A stretch of DNA of 49,717 nt from Natrialbaceae archaeon. Its GTDB lineage: Archaea > Halobacteriota > Halobacteria > Halobacteriales > Natrialbaceae. The position numbers and the translations under genes are program-made. The notes below the pieces were generated by a model. The model ran no database searches. It was given only the letters and a program-made list of their open reading frames with translations, and was not told where the DNA came from. The stretch lies in contig PWMF01000046.1 of the NCBI GenBank assembly GCA_003559215.1, forward strand, positions 1 through 49,717. Direction: 5' to 3'. Of this stretch, positions 32,159-41,433 are shown in pieces (the first letter of the stretch is position 1; every line of letters begins with the position of its first letter).

Positions 32159-34825
32159 ATGAGCGACGCGGGATACGACCACGCGGCGGTCGAACGACGC
32201 TGGCAGGAGGCGTGGGACGAGGCGGACGTCTACCGGACGCCCGACGATGTCGACGATCCGACGTACGTCCTCGGGATGTATCCGTACCCGTCGGGGAAGC
32301 TCCACATGGGCCACGTCCGAAACTACACGATCACGGACGCCTACGCGCGGTTCCGACGGCTGCAGGGCGACGACGTGCTCCACCCGATGGGTTGGGACGC
32401 GTTCGGCCTCCCCGCCGAAAACGCGGCCAAGGAGCGCGATACCAACCCGCGGGACTGGACGTTCGACTGCATCGAGACGATGCGCGGCCAGATGGAGTCG
32501 ATGGGCTTCGGGTACGACTGGGAGCGAGAAATCGCCACCTGCACGCCCGACTACTACAGGTGGAACCAATGGCTCTTCAAGCGCTTCCACGAGGAGGGGC
32601 TCGTCGACCGGCGCGACGCCGAGGTCAACTGGTGTCCCGAGTGTGAGACGGTGCTGGCCGACGAGCAGGTCGAGGGCGAGGCCGAGCTCTGCTGGCGCTG
32701 CGATACGCCGGTCGAGGAGCGCGAACTCGAGCAGTGGTTCCTGAAGATCACCGAGTACGCCGACGAGCTGCTCGAGGACATCGACGACCTCGAGGGATGG
32801 CCCAACTCGGTGCGCCAGATGCAGCGCAACTGGATCGGCCGCCAGGAGGGAACTGAACTCGAGTTCTCCATAGAGGGGTACGGCAGCGTCGAGGCCTTCA
32901 CGACCCGCGTCGACACCATCCACGGCGCGACGTTTTTCGCGCTCGCGCCGGACCACCCGATCAGCGAGGAGTTGGCCGAAGCGGACGACGAGATCCACCA
33001 GTTCGTCCGCCACGAGGCGGATCCGGAAGGTGACGAACCCAACGGCGTCGAAACCGACCTGACCGCCACGAACCCCGTCACCGGCGAGGGGATTCCGGTC
33101 TACGTCGCCGACTTCGTCCTCTCGGACGTCGGGACGGGCGCGCTGATGGCAGTACCGGGCCACGACGAGCGTGACCACGCCTTTGCGACGAAGATGGACG
33201 AGGAGATCGTTCCCGTGATTGCCCCCGAACCAGACGACTGGGACGGCGAGACCGTCCCCGAGGCGCCCGACGTCAGCGAGGAGGCCTACACCGAGGACGG
33301 CGTGCTGGTCAACTCCGGAGAGTACTCCGGCCTCGAGAGCGACACCGCCCGCGAACGGCTGACCGACGATATCGACACCGCCGAGTGGACAACCCAGTAC
33401 CAGCTCCGGGACTGGGGAATCTCTCGACAGCGCTACTGGGGAACGCCGATCCCGGTCGTGCACTGTCACGACGGCTGTGGATCGGTCATCGTTCCCGAGG
33501 AGGACCTACCCGTCGAGCTGCCGGAGTTCATCAACACTACCGGAAACCCGCTCGACGCGGCCGAGGAGTGGAAGGAGACGAGCTGTCCCGACTGCGGCGG
33601 GTCCGCAACCCGCGAGACGGACACGATGGACACGTTCGTCGACTCCTCGTGGTACTTCCTGCGGTACGTCTCGCCGGACCTCGAGGACGTGCCGTTCGAC
33701 CTCGAGCAGGCCAACGACTGGATGCCCGTCGATCAGTACGTCGGCGGCATCGAACACGCCGTGATGCACCTGCTGTACTCACGCTTTTTCACGAAGGTGC
33801 TGGCCGATCACGAGGGCCTCGAGCACCGCGAGCCGTTCACCAACCTGCTGGCCCAAGGAATGGTCCAGCTCGAGGGCGAGAAGATGTCCAAGTCCAAGGG
33901 TAACGTCGTCTCGCCCCAGCGCATCGTCGAGGAGTACGGCGCCGACACGGCCCGCCTCTTCATGATGCAGGCGGCCCAGCCCGAGCGGGACTTCGACTGG
34001 AGCGAGGAGGGCGTGCGGTCGACGTACGCCTTCCTGACGCGCCTGCAGGGGATGGTCGAGGAGTACAACGATCCCGACGGCGACGACGATGCCGTCGCGA
34101 GCTACGTCGACAGCGAGATCGACGCGACGGTCGCCATCGCGACCGAGAAGTACGACGAGCTGACGTTCAACCGGGCGCTGAGAGAGGTCCAGGATCTAGT
34201 GCAGACGCTCAGACAGTACTCGGAGTACGCCGAGCCACACGCCGACACCTACGAGCGAGGACTGTCGGCGGTCGTCCGGCTGCTGGCGCCCGTCGCGCCC
34301 CACATCGCCGAGGAGCTGTACGACGAACTCGGCTACGACGGGTTCGCCGCCGAGGCCGAGTGGCCGACCGCCGAGGTCGACCGCGATCACGTCCGGAAGC
34401 GCCGACAGCTGGTCGAGAACACCCGCGAGGACGTCCGCGACATCGTCGACGTCGCCGGCATCGAGGACCCCCAGGCGATCGACGTCGTCGTCGCCCCCGA
34501 CTGGAAGTACGACGCCCTCGAGATCGCGGTTGAGAGCGATGCGCCGAACCTGATCGGCGAGCTGATGCAGGAGTCCCACATCCGCGAGCAGGGCGACGCC
34601 GCGGCCGACTACGGCCAGGACCTGCAGGCCGAGCGCGAGGCGCTGTCGACGACCCTCGAGCCCGACGCGGAACGCGAGGCCCTCGAGGCGGCCGGGTGGC
34701 TGCTCGAGCGCGAGTTCGAGGCCCCAGTGAGCGTTCGCCCCGCCGAGGCGGTCGACGAGAGCGTCCTGAAAAACGCCGAACCCGGACGACCGGCGATCGA
34801 GATCGAGGACGGAACCGGGAACTGA
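32159..34825 (+). CDS. leuS: Leucyl-tRNA synthetase, bacterial-type catalytic core
   Basis: 888 residues, class I. HIGH motif YPYPSGKLHMGHVRNYTITD, GWDAFGLPAENAA, zinc-binding NWCPECETVLADEQV with CWRCDTPVEE, then the CP1 editing domain (QRNWIGRQEG, TRVDTIHGATFFALAPDHP, MAVPGHDERDHAFA), WGISRQRYWGTPIPVVHC, CPDCGG, and KMSKS motif LEGEKMSKSKGNVVSPQ. The core and editing-domain placement are of bacterial type, while the C-terminal region differs from bacterial enzymes. This is the known mixed LeuRS form of haloarchaea. Promoter is AT-rich (gtatagaaagctatac, 32111-32126). No Leu-rich leader ORF was found. Confidence 0.94.
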   Translation: MSDAGYDHAAVERRWQEAWDEADVYRTPDDVDDPTYVLGMYPYPSGKLHMGHVRNYTITDAYARFRRLQGDDVLHPMGWDAFGLPAENAAKERDTNPRDWTFDCIETMRGQMESMGFGYDWEREIATCTPDYYRWNQWLFKRFHEEGLVDRRDAEVNWCPECETVLADEQVEGEAELCWRCDTPVEERELEQWFLKITEYADELLEDIDDLEGWPNSVRQMQRNWIGRQEGTELEFSIEGYGSVEAFTTRVDTIHGATFFALAPDHPISEELAEADDEIHQFVRHEADPEGDEPNGVETDLTATNPVTGEGIPVYVADFVLSDVGTGALMAVPGHDERDHAFATKMDEEIVPVIAPEPDDWDGETVPEAPDVSEEAYTEDGVLVNSGEYSGLESDTARERLTDDIDTAEWTTQYQLRDWGISRQRYWGTPIPVVHCHDGCGSVIVPEEDLPVELPEFINTTGNPLDAAEEWKETSCPDCGGSATRETDTMDTFVDSSWYFLRYVSPDLEDVPFDLEQANDWMPVDQYVGGIEHAVMHLLYSRFFTKVLADHEGLEHREPFTNLLAQGMVQLEGEKMSKSKGNVVSPQRIVEEYGADTARLFMMQAAQPERDFDWSEEGVRSTYAFLTRLQGMVEEYNDPDGDDDAVASYVDSEIDATVAIATEKYDELTFNRALREVQDLVQTLRQYSEYAEPHADTYERGLSAVVRLLAPVAPHIAEELYDELGYDGFAAEAEWPTAEVDRDHVRKRRQLVENTREDVRDIVDVAGIEDPQAIDVVVAPDWKYDALEIAVESDAPNLIGELMQESHIREQGDAAADYGQDLQAEREALSTTLEPDAEREALEAAGWLLEREFEAPVSVRPAEAVDESVLKNAEPGRPAIEIEDGTGN

Positions 34826-34901
34826 CGGCGACCTCGCCGACGAGCGTGGAACGGGCAGGCTGTTCTTTTATTTCCGCGCCTGTGGGTAGTGGAGACACCG
34901 A

Positions 34902-35672
34902 ATGAGAAACGACGGACGAGAGCGGGCGGATCCCGCCCGATGGCCGGTCGCCGGCGTCTCGAGCCCGAGGGCGCCGTACGTCGCCGCGATGACCTGGCGA
35001 ACGGGACTGTTCGCCCACTGGCCGATCGATCCCGAGGCGCTTCGGCCCCACGTTCCCGATCAGCTCGGGCTCGACACTCGAGACGGGACGGCGTGGCTCA
35101 GCGTGTTGCCATTCGTGCTCGCCGACACCGGACTGCGGGGAACCCCCTCTATCGCGAGACTCGACATTACCGAGCTCAACGTCCGAACGTACGTCGAACA
35201 CCGCGGCGACCCCGCCCTCTACTTCTTCAGCGTCGACGTCGACAGACCGGCGGTCGGCGAACCGATCGGTCGGGCGACCCGGCTTCCGGTCTACACCGCC
35301 CGCATGTCCCTCGAGGATCGCGGCGATCAAATCGAGTTCTCGAGCGAGCGTCGACGATCGAAAACGGGCGATCCGTCCCGATTCGTAGCGTCGTACCGCC
35401 CGGACGGCGACGTCTCCGTCCCCAAAACCGGCTCGCTCGCCTACTGGCTCACCGAGCGCCGACGCTTCTACGCGCCGTCTGGCGACGGCGTGATGGCTGG
35501 AGAGATCGCCCACGACCCGTGGCCGCTCCAGCCGGCCGAGGCGACGATCCGCGAAAACACGATGTTCGCGGCCAACGGACTCCCGTCGCCGAACGGTGAG
35601 CCGGTCGTCCACTACTGCGATCGACTGCCGATCCGAGGGTCGATCCCTCGTCGGCTTCCGGACCGAGAGTAG
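34902..35672 (+). CDS. DUF2071 (YqjF-like) protein
   Basis: 256 residues. Diagnostic segments: MTWRTGLFAHWPIDPEALRP near residue 30, AWLSVLPFVLADTGL, ELNVRTYVEHRGDPALYFFS, RATRLPVYTARMSLED, and YWLTERRRFYAPSGDGVM. This is the DUF2071/YqjF family, beta-rich and of unknown biochemical role. TATA-like tcttttatttcc (34861-34873) lies about 33 nt before the ATG. It follows leuS by 76 bp but has its own promoter. Confidence 0.87.
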   Translation: MRNDGRERADPARWPVAGVSSPRAPYVAAMTWRTGLFAHWPIDPEALRPHVPDQLGLDTRDGTAWLSVLPFVLADTGLRGTPSIARLDITELNVRTYVEHRGDPALYFFSVDVDRPAVGEPIGRATRLPVYTARMSLEDRGDQIEFSSERRRSKTGDPSRFVASYRPDGDVSVPKTGSLAYWLTERRRFYAPSGDGVMAGEIAHDPWPLQPAEATIRENTMFAANGLPSPNGEPVVHYCDRLPIRGSIPRRLPDRE

Positions 35673-35776
35673 AAGACGGGTTTCGGACGGAAGGGGGGAT
35701 CCGGTGTCGGCGGTCGTTCGTTATATTCGGCTATTATTTGTGTACGTTATCTGAAAGCGACAGATTAGTTTACTCG

Positions 35777-35786
35777 GATTAAAAAG
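35777..35786 (+). promoter_or_regulatory. TATA box of the sugar porter gene
   Basis: gattaaaaag, centred about 25 nt before ATG 35807. The 100 bp before it are AT-rich (cgttatattcggctattatt), which may include regulator sites. Confidence 0.55.
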
Positions 35787-35806
35787 AATTCTCGAGTTCT
35801 AACCGC

Positions 35807-37243
35807 ATGGCAACGAAAGACGCGACTCCAGCGGAGACCGGACGCAACTCCTTCGTCTACGTCGTCGCCGCGCTGGCGGCGCTCAACGGGCTGTTGTTCG
35901 GCTTCGACACTGGCGTCATCGCCGGCGCGATGTTGTACATTCAGAACAGTTTCGATCTGACTGCCCTGTTCGGCTACCCGATGAGCGCCTCGTTCGTCGA
36001 GGGACTTATCGTCAGCGGTGCGATGGGCGGCGCGATCGTCGGCGCCGCGTTCGGCGGCCGACTCGCCGACCAACTCGGACGACGACGGCTCATTCTCGTC
36101 GGGGCCGTGATCTTCTTCGTCGGATCGCTCGTCATGGCGATCGCACCGAACGTGGAGGTGTTGATCTTCGGCCGACTGATCAACGGCGTCGGGATCGGTT
36201 TTGCGTCCGTGGTCGGCCCCCTCTACATCTCCGAGCTCGCGCCGCCGAAGATCCGCGGCTCGCTGGTCTCGCTCAACCAGCTGACGATCACGAGCGGGAT
36301 CCTCGTCGCCTACCTCGTGAACTACGCGTTCTCCGGAGGCGGCGACTGGCGCTGGATGCTCGGCCTCGGGATGATCCCCGCCGTCGTGCTGTTCGTCGGG
36401 ATGCTGTTCATGCCCGAGAGTCCGCGCTGGCTGTACGAACAGGGACGGGTCGACGACGCCCGCGACGTGCTCTCTCGAACCCGAACCGAGAGCCGCGTCG
36501 CCGAGGAGCTTCGCGAGATCAAGGAGACCGTCAGGACCGAGTCGGGTACCGTCGGCGACCTGTTCAAGCCGTGGGTCAGGCCGATGCTCGTCGTCGGCGT
36601 CGGACTGGCTGCCTTCCAGCAGGTGACGGGAATCAACGTCGTCATGTACTACGCACCGGTGATCCTCGAGTCCACCGGATTCCAGGACACCGCCTCGATC
36701 CTGGCGACGGTTGGGATCGGCGTCGTCAACGTCGTGATGACTGTCGTCGCCGTGCTCCTGATCGATCGAACCGGTCGTCGGCCGCTGTTGCTCACCGGTC
36801 TGGTGGGAATGACCGTCATGCTCGGCCTGCTCGGGCTCGCGTTCTTCCTGCCCGGACTCTCGGGGATCGTCGGCTGGCTCGCGACGATCGGCCTGATGCT
36901 GTACGTCGCCTTCTTCGCGATCGGACTCGGGCCCGTCTTCTGGCTGCTGATCTCCGAGATCTACCCCACCCAGATCCGTGGTACCGCGATGGGCGCCGCG
37001 ACGGTCGTCAACTGGGCGGCGAACCTGCTGGTCTCACTGACGTTCCTCGGACTGGTCGATGCCGTCGGCCAGGCCAGCACGTTCTGGCTCTTCGGCGCCT
37101 GCTCTCTGGTCGCGCTGGTCTTCTGCTACAAGCTCGTTCCCGAGACGAAGGGGCGCTCGCTCGAGGAGATTGAGGCCGATCTCCGCGAGAACACCCTCGT
37201 CGGACCGGACGACCACCCCGACGCCGTCGGGAGCGACGACTAG
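35807..37243 (+). CDS. MFS sugar porter (xylose/galactose/glucose H+ symporter-like)
   Basis: 478 residues with 12 predicted membrane helices. Sugar porter signatures: NGLLFGFDTGVIAGAML in helix 1, GRLADQLGRRRLIL loop 2-3, ISELAPPKIRGSLVSLNQL, MPESPRWLYEQGR after helix 6, QQVTGINVVMYYAPVIL in helix 7, IDRTGRRPLLL loop 8-9 and VPETKGRSLEEIE at the C-terminus. QQ, N and the PESPRWL/PETKG signatures fit the XylE/GLUT family. The cytoplasmic middle loop and tail are acidic. The sugar is not determined; no catabolic genes are adjacent. Confidence 0.93.
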   Translation: MATKDATPAETGRNSFVYVVAALAALNGLLFGFDTGVIAGAMLYIQNSFDLTALFGYPMSASFVEGLIVSGAMGGAIVGAAFGGRLADQLGRRRLILVGAVIFFVGSLVMAIAPNVEVLIFGRLINGVGIGFASVVGPLYISELAPPKIRGSLVSLNQLTITSGILVAYLVNYAFSGGGDWRWMLGLGMIPAVVLFVGMLFMPESPRWLYEQGRVDDARDVLSRTRTESRVAEELREIKETVRTESGTVGDLFKPWVRPMLVVGVGLAAFQQVTGINVVMYYAPVILESTGFQDTASILATVGIGVVNVVMTVVAVLLIDRTGRRPLLLTGLVGMTVMLGLLGLAFFLPGLSGIVGWLATIGLMLYVAFFAIGLGPVFWLLISEIYPTQIRGTAMGAATVVNWAANLLVSLTFLGLVDAVGQASTFWLFGACSLVALVFCYKLVPETKGRSLEEIEADLRENTLVGPDDHPDAVGSDD

Positions 37244-37292
37244 TCGGTCGCTGCGGTTCGACGAGGAAGCGTTCGATTGACGACCGAGACGG

Positions 37293-38285
37293 CTATCGAT
37301 CGGTGTGAATCAGCCCGAAGTCGAAGCCGGCCCCGTGCTCCCGAGCGTTCTCGTAGACGACGCGGGCCGCCGCGACGTCCTGGATCGCGAGCCCGGTGGA
37401 GTCGAAGACCGTAACGCCGGTGTCGTCCTCGCGGGCCGCCTTCTCGCCGACGACGAGTTCCCCGATCTCGCCGTAGATGTCGTCGTCGGTGAGCGTTCCC
37501 TCGTTGTAGGGCACGTTGACCTCGCCGGAGTGGGTACACTGCTGGTGGTCGTCGATGACGACCGTCGACTCGAGCAGCAGTTCGTCGCTCAGCTCGTGTT
37601 TTCCCTCGGCGTCGGCGCCGATGGCGTTGACGTGGGTGTGTTCGCCGATGTCCTCGAGGCCGACGACGGGATCCCGTACTGGCGTCACCGTCGAGAGGAC
37701 GTCGCAGTGACCCGCTTCGGAGATCGAGCCCGCGCGGACGTCGAACTGGTCGTCGTAGGCGTCGATGAACCGCTGGACTCGGTCGTCGTCAAGATCGCTG
37801 ACGACGACCTCCTCGATCGGGCGGATCTCGCTGATCGCGTCGAGCTGGGTGTACGACTGGACCCCTGCACCGACGATTCCCATTGACGTGGCGTTCTCGA
37901 CGGCGAGGTAGTCGGTCGCGACGGCCGCCGCCGCACCCGTTCGCCTCATCGTCAGCGCGGTCCCGTCCATGATCGCTAGTGGGTAGGCGGTCTCGGGATC
38001 CGAGTAGATCATCGTCCCCAGCACGGTCGGCAGGTCGTAATCCGCCGGGTTGTCAGGGTGTACGTTAACCCACTTGACCCCCGCTGCGTCCCACTCGCCC
38101 GCGTCGAGATAGGCGGGCATCGACCGGAAGTCACCGTTGTACTGCGGCAGGTCGATATAGGACTTGGCCGGCATCTGGGCGTCGCCGCGCTCGTAAGCGC
38201 CAAAGGCGTCCTCGACTGCACTGATAACGTCCGCCATCCGCGCGTGCTCGTCGACGTCGTCGCTGTCCAGGAGAAGCGTCTGCAT
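37293..38285 (-). CDS. Ornithine cyclodeaminase/mu-crystallin family (possibly alanine dehydrogenase)
   Basis: 330 residues. N-terminal substrate part has ISAVEDAFGAYERGDAQMPAK and FRSMPAYLDAGEWDAAGVKWVNVHP (family Arg/Lys). The Rossmann nucleotide site is SMGIVGAGVQSYTQLDAI near residues 130-147, and VNAIGADAEGKHELSDELL follows. Members convert ornithine to proline, or act as alanine or other amino-acid dehydrogenases (as in Archaeoglobus). TATA-like cttaagtacc (38308-38317, reverse) lies 27 nt upstream. Exact substrate unknown. Confidence 0.88.
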   Translation of the reverse strand: MQTLLLDSDDVDEHARMADVISAVEDAFGAYERGDAQMPAKSYIDLPQYNGDFRSMPAYLDAGEWDAAGVKWVNVHPDNPADYDLPTVLGTMIYSDPETAYPLAIMDGTALTMRRTGAAAAVATDYLAVENATSMGIVGAGVQSYTQLDAISEIRPIEEVVVSDLDDDRVQRFIDAYDDQFDVRAGSISEAGHCDVLSTVTPVRDPVVGLEDIGEHTHVNAIGADAEGKHELSDELLLESTVVIDDHQQCTHSGEVNVPYNEGTLTDDDIYGEIGELVVGEKAAREDDTGVTVFDSTGLAIQDVAAARVVYENAREHGAGFDFGLIHTDR

Positions 38286-38441
38286 ATCGGCGAATATTGC
38301 GGGCTGGTACTTAAGTGGTGCTAATAACGAGTGCGGCAGCCGCTGTCGAGACCGGATGGCGAAAGAAAGCGGCGTGTGGGCCGACGAATCAATCGGAAAC
38401 GATACGGGTCGGAGTAGGGTGGGAGGTGAAACGGGCCGGGC

Positions 38442-40118
38442 TTACATCATGCCGCCCATACCGCCACCCATGCCGCCCATACCGCCACCCATGCCGCCGC
38501 CGCCCGGCGGCATCTCCTCGTCATCGTCGTCGTCGGCAACTGCGAGGTCGCCCGCGGCGATGACGTCGTCGATGCGAAGCAGCATGACGGCCGCCTCGGT
38601 GGCCGACTCGATCGCCTGGGTCTTCACGCGAAGCGGCTCGTAGACGCCTTCCTCGCCCATGTCGATCGTGTCGCCCGTGAAGGCGTCGAGGCCGGAAGCC
38701 TCGTTGCCGCCGTCGTGAGCGGCGCGCAGCTCGACGAGCGAGTCGATGGGGTCGAGGCCGGCGTTCTCCGCGAGCGTGCGCGGGATGACCTCGAGGGCGT
38801 CCGCGAACGCCTCGACGGCGAGCTGCTCGCGGCCGCCGACGGAGTCGGCGTAGTCCCGCAGGGCGAGCGAGAGCTCGACTTCGGGTGCGCCACCGCCAGC
38901 GAGAACCTTGCCGTCCTCGAGGGTCGTCCGGACCACGCCAAGCGAGTCCTCGATGGCGCGGTCGACCTCGTCGATGACGTGCTCGGTGCCGCCCCGGAGG
39001 ATCAGCGTGACGGCCTTGGCGTCGTCGACGTCCTCGACGAAGATGCGCTGGTCGCCCGCGATCTCCTTCTGTGCGACGCTACCGGCGAAGCCGAGGTCGT
39101 CCTCGGTGAGGTCGTCGACGCTGGTGACCGGCGTCGCGCCGGTCGCGCGGGCCAGCTGGCTCTGGTCGCTGGATTTGACGCGACGGACAGCGATAATGCC
39201 CTCCTGGGCCAGGTAGTGCTGGGCCATGTCGTCGATGCCGCCGTCGACGAAGACGACGTCCGCGCCGGCGTCGGCGACCTTCTGGGCCATCTCCTGGAGC
39301 TGCTTTTCTTCCTGCTCGAGGAACTGCTCGAGCTGGTCGGGGTCGGTGACGTTGACCTCGGCGTCGATCTCGGTCTCCTTGATCTCGAGGTCGCCGTCGA
39401 CAATCGCGACGTTGGCGTCCTCGGCGAAGTACGGCATGTTCTCGGAGACCCGTTCCTTGTCGACGATAACGCCCTCGACGAGCTCGGAGTTCTCGATCGA
39501 GCCGCCGACGACCTTCTCGACTTTGATGTTGTCAGTGTCGACCTCGTCGTCGTCCGCGACGGACTGAACGGCGCTGACGACGAGTTCGGCGAGCAGGTCG
39601 CGGGCGCTCTCGGCGCCCTTGCCCGTCATCGCCGTGGCGGCGATCTGGTGGAGGATCTCCTCGTCGTCCTCGTCGACGTCGATCGCGATCTCCTCGAGGG
39701 CCTCCGTGGCCTCCTCGGCGGCCTGGCGGTACCCCTGGGCGAGGGTGGTGGCGTGGATGTCCTGGTCGAGGAGGTCCTCGGCCTGGGTGAGGAGTTCGCC
39801 GGCGACGACGACGGCGCTCGTGGTGCCGTCCCCGACCTCGTCCTCCTGGGTCTCGGCGACTTCGACGATCATGTCCGCCGCCGGGTGGTCGATCTCCATC
39901 TCCGAGAGCAGCGTCACGCCGTCGTTCGTGACGATGACGTTACCCGAGGAGTCGACGAGCATCTTGTCCATCCCTTTCGGACCGAGCGTGGTCCGTACCG
40001 ACTCGGCGACGGCCTTGCCGGCCTGGACGTTCATCGACTGGGCGTCCTTGCCGGACGTTCGCTGGCTGTCCTCCGAGAGTACGATAAGGGGCTGGTTGCC
40101 CATCTGCTGTTGTGCCAT
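38442..40118 (-). CDS. thsA: Thermosome (group II chaperonin) subunit
   Basis: 558 residues, ATP-dependent protein-folding ring subunit. Start at ATG 40118 ([20 protein letters not shown]). Equatorial domain: [35 protein letters not shown] and the nucleotide motif [20 protein letters not shown]. Apical domain has the helical protrusion region [19 protein letters not shown]-terminal equatorial part: [21 protein letters not shown] and [20 protein letters not shown]. It ends in Gly-Gly-Met repeats. TATA-like ctttatatag-type element on the minus strand about 32 nt upstream of the ATG. Paralogues elsewhere are likely. Subunit letter is a guess. Confidence 0.93.
   Translation of the reverse strand: MAQQQMGNQPLIVLSEDSQRTSGKDAQSMNVQAGKAVAESVRTTLGPKGMDKMLVDSSGNVIVTNDGVTLLSEMEIDHPAADMIVEVAETQEDEVGDGTTSAVVVAGELLTQAEDLLDQDIHATTLAQGYRQAAEEATEALEEIAIDVDEDDEEILHQIAATAMTGKGAESARDLLAELVVSAVQSVADDDEVDTDNIKVEKVVGGSIENSELVEGVIVDKERVSENMPYFAEDANVAIVDGDLEIKETEIDAEVNVTDPDQLEQFLEQEEKQLQEMAQKVADAGADVVFVDGGIDDMAQHYLAQEGIIAVRRVKSSDQSQLARATGATPVTSVDDLTEDDLGFAGSVAQKEIAGDQRIFVEDVDDAKAVTLILRGGTEHVIDEVDRAIEDSLGVVRTTLEDGKVLAGGGAPEVELSLALRDYADSVGGREQLAVEAFADALEVIPRTLAENAGLDPIDSLVELRAAHDGGNEASGLDAFTGDTIDMGEEGVYEPLRVKTQAIESATEAAVMLLRIDDVIAAGDLAVADDDDDEEMPPGGGGMGGGMGGMGGGMGGMM
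38445..38505 (-). repeat. GGM-coding tandem repeats at the thermosome C-terminus
   Basis: Imperfect repeats of about 9-18 bp (gccgcccataccgcc/acccatgccgcccat) encoding the flexible (GGM)n tail that lines the chaperonin cavity. Normal for the family and prone to length variation. Confidence 0.85.
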
Positions 40119-40143
40119 AGTCACCCGATGGATTGATTGCTAT

Positions 40144-40155
40144 TCTATATAAAAG
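40144..40155 (-). promoter_or_regulatory. TATA box of the thermosome gene
   Basis: cttttatataga on the minus strand, about 32 nt before ATG 40118, leaving a short leader of about 5-8 nt. One of the strongest TATA matches in the window, fitting a highly expressed heat-inducible gene. Confidence 0.65.
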
Positions 40156-40281
40156 TTCCGCTATAGGATGACACAACCCCTCACACAGCGCTTCAGTACA
40201 GGGATTGGAAGCGGCCCTTCGTTCCACTATTTATATGCAGCGAGCACGACAAAACGAGCTTCCCGATCGAAACGCGAGCGA

Positions 40282-40839
40282 TCAGGATTCGCTACCGGGG
40301 TAGCGGTGGTACTGCATTCCCTGGTGTTTCATCTCGTTGTGACGCTCCTCGAGGAACGAGTACACCGTTCCGTGGGGCGCCCCGTCGAGCAGCATCTCGG
40401 CGGCGGTGCGGACGGCGTCGACCTCCGGCGGGGTGCCGATCGCCCCGAGCGTCGAGCCGTAGATGACGACGTCGGCGCCGGAAAGCTCCTCCATGAGTTC
40501 GCGGGTACGGCCGTCCTCGCCGATGAGGCGGCCCTTCTTGCGTTTCATGTCGTTTTTGTTGCGTGCGGCGGCGTCGATGTCGACGATGTCGAGTTGCATC
40601 ATGTCGTCCTCGAGCAGCTGCAGCGCCTCCTCGGGCGGAAAGCCGCGACCGATCGCGCGAACGATTTCAGGTCCCTTGAGTCCGCGAACGGGATCGCCGA
40701 CGGTTTCGACGGCGACGGAGCCGTTCTCCGAGTCGATGTCCAGGCGGACCTCCGCTGCCGCCTCGATCTCGCGCATCGTCTCGCCGCCCTCGCCGATGAG
40801 GACACCGATGCGGTCCTGCGGAATCTTCACGTGCTTCAT
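40282..40839 (-). CDS. KH-domain RNA-binding protein (archaeal Dim2/Pno1-like)
   Basis: 185 residues from ATG 40839 (MKHVKIPQDRIGVLIGEGGE). Two KH modules: the first has IGEGGETMREIEAAAEVRL, the second RKKGRLIGEDGRTRELMEEL followed by SGADVVIYGSTLGAIGTPPE. This matches the archaeal orthologue of Dim2/Pno1, a small-subunit ribosome-assembly factor that binds 16S rRNA. In many archaea it lies next to the RIO1 kinase; here RIO1 is 3.2 kb away on the same strand with unrelated genes between. Upstream frame to 40929 does not look coding. Confidence 0.87.
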   Translation of the reverse strand: MKHVKIPQDRIGVLIGEGGETMREIEAAAEVRLDIDSENGSVAVETVGDPVRGLKGPEIVRAIGRGFPPEEALQLLEDDMMQLDIVDIDAAARNKNDMKRKKGRLIGEDGRTRELMEELSGADVVIYGSTLGAIGTPPEVDAVRTAAEMLLDGAPHGTVYSFLEERHNEMKHQGMQYHRYPGSES

Positions 40840-40927
40840 GCCCTCCAGTATTCGCTCAGCGACGTTAAGACCTTGGTCCGCTATCGACGGTGCAACGACG
40901 ATACTCCGTTTCGGCGTACCCCGCAGC

Positions 40928-41387
40928 ATGGCGAACGAACCGCGGTACGAGATCGCCGTTTCGGACGACAGATCGCTCGAGGGAACCGATCCTCCTCGGC
41001 CTCTCGAGCTTCGGGCTTGCGGGGCTCACCGCTGCGAATCAGCCGGTCACACAGCTCGAGTTCCGGGAGCGACGACTCGAGGAAGCCGATTTCGAACCGC
41101 TTCGCCGCGGCGTCCTCGACGGCGTTCCGGCCGGGTTCACCACCCGAAGCCTGGACGTCGAACTGCCGCCCCACGGGACGCCCGTCACGCCGATCCACCC
41201 GCCGGAACCGGAGTTCGACGCCGCCGTTCGGTTCCTGAAGTTCCTCCGCGAGGGTACGCATCTCGAGGTCGACGACCGACAGCTCCGCGAGCGATCGGAG
41301 TCGATGAGCCGCGACTACGACGAGCTCACGGATCGCATCGAGACGCTCGAGTCGGAGAGAGAGAGAGCTCGGAGAAACGCCAGTTGA
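40928..41387 (+). pseudogene. Decayed PAC2 (proteasome-assembly-chaperone-like) gene: frameshift and internal deletion
   Basis: ATG 40928 reads MANEPRYEIAVSDDRSLEGT, the usual haloarchaeal PAC2 N-terminus, then leaves frame near 40990. The continuation is in a different frame: PILLGLSSFGLAGLTAANQ and VTQLEF. This runs to GVLDGVPAGFTTRSLDVELP, PVTPIHPPEPEFDAAVRFLK and the C-terminal coiled coil YDELTDRIETLESERE. The total is about 153 codons against about 240-250 for intact relatives; the middle beta-domain is missing between QLEF and GVLDG. So there is one frameshift plus a deletion. It ends near a GA repeat (about 41354-41367). The family assignment rests on remembered motifs; an orphan gene in the second frame is the alternative. 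Confidence 0.6.
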
Positions 41388-41433
41388 CGAGGGATCGAAT
41401 GTTCATGTGACGGTTCTCGAGCCGAGAGGATGA

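Noticed and set aside
38445..38505. Short tandem repeats resembling a CRISPR array
   Set aside because: Repeats are 9-18 bp, in frame, and encode the GGM tail of the thermosome.
38715..40136. 473-codon open frame antisense to the thermosome
   Set aside because: Val/Leu/Asp/Gly-rich mirror translation of a well-identified chaperonin.
40890..40927. Start at GTG 40890 for the frame downstream of the KH gene
   Set aside because: The first 35 residues are antisense-like to the PAC2 N-terminal frame; the true start is ATG 40928 in another frame, with a later frameshift.
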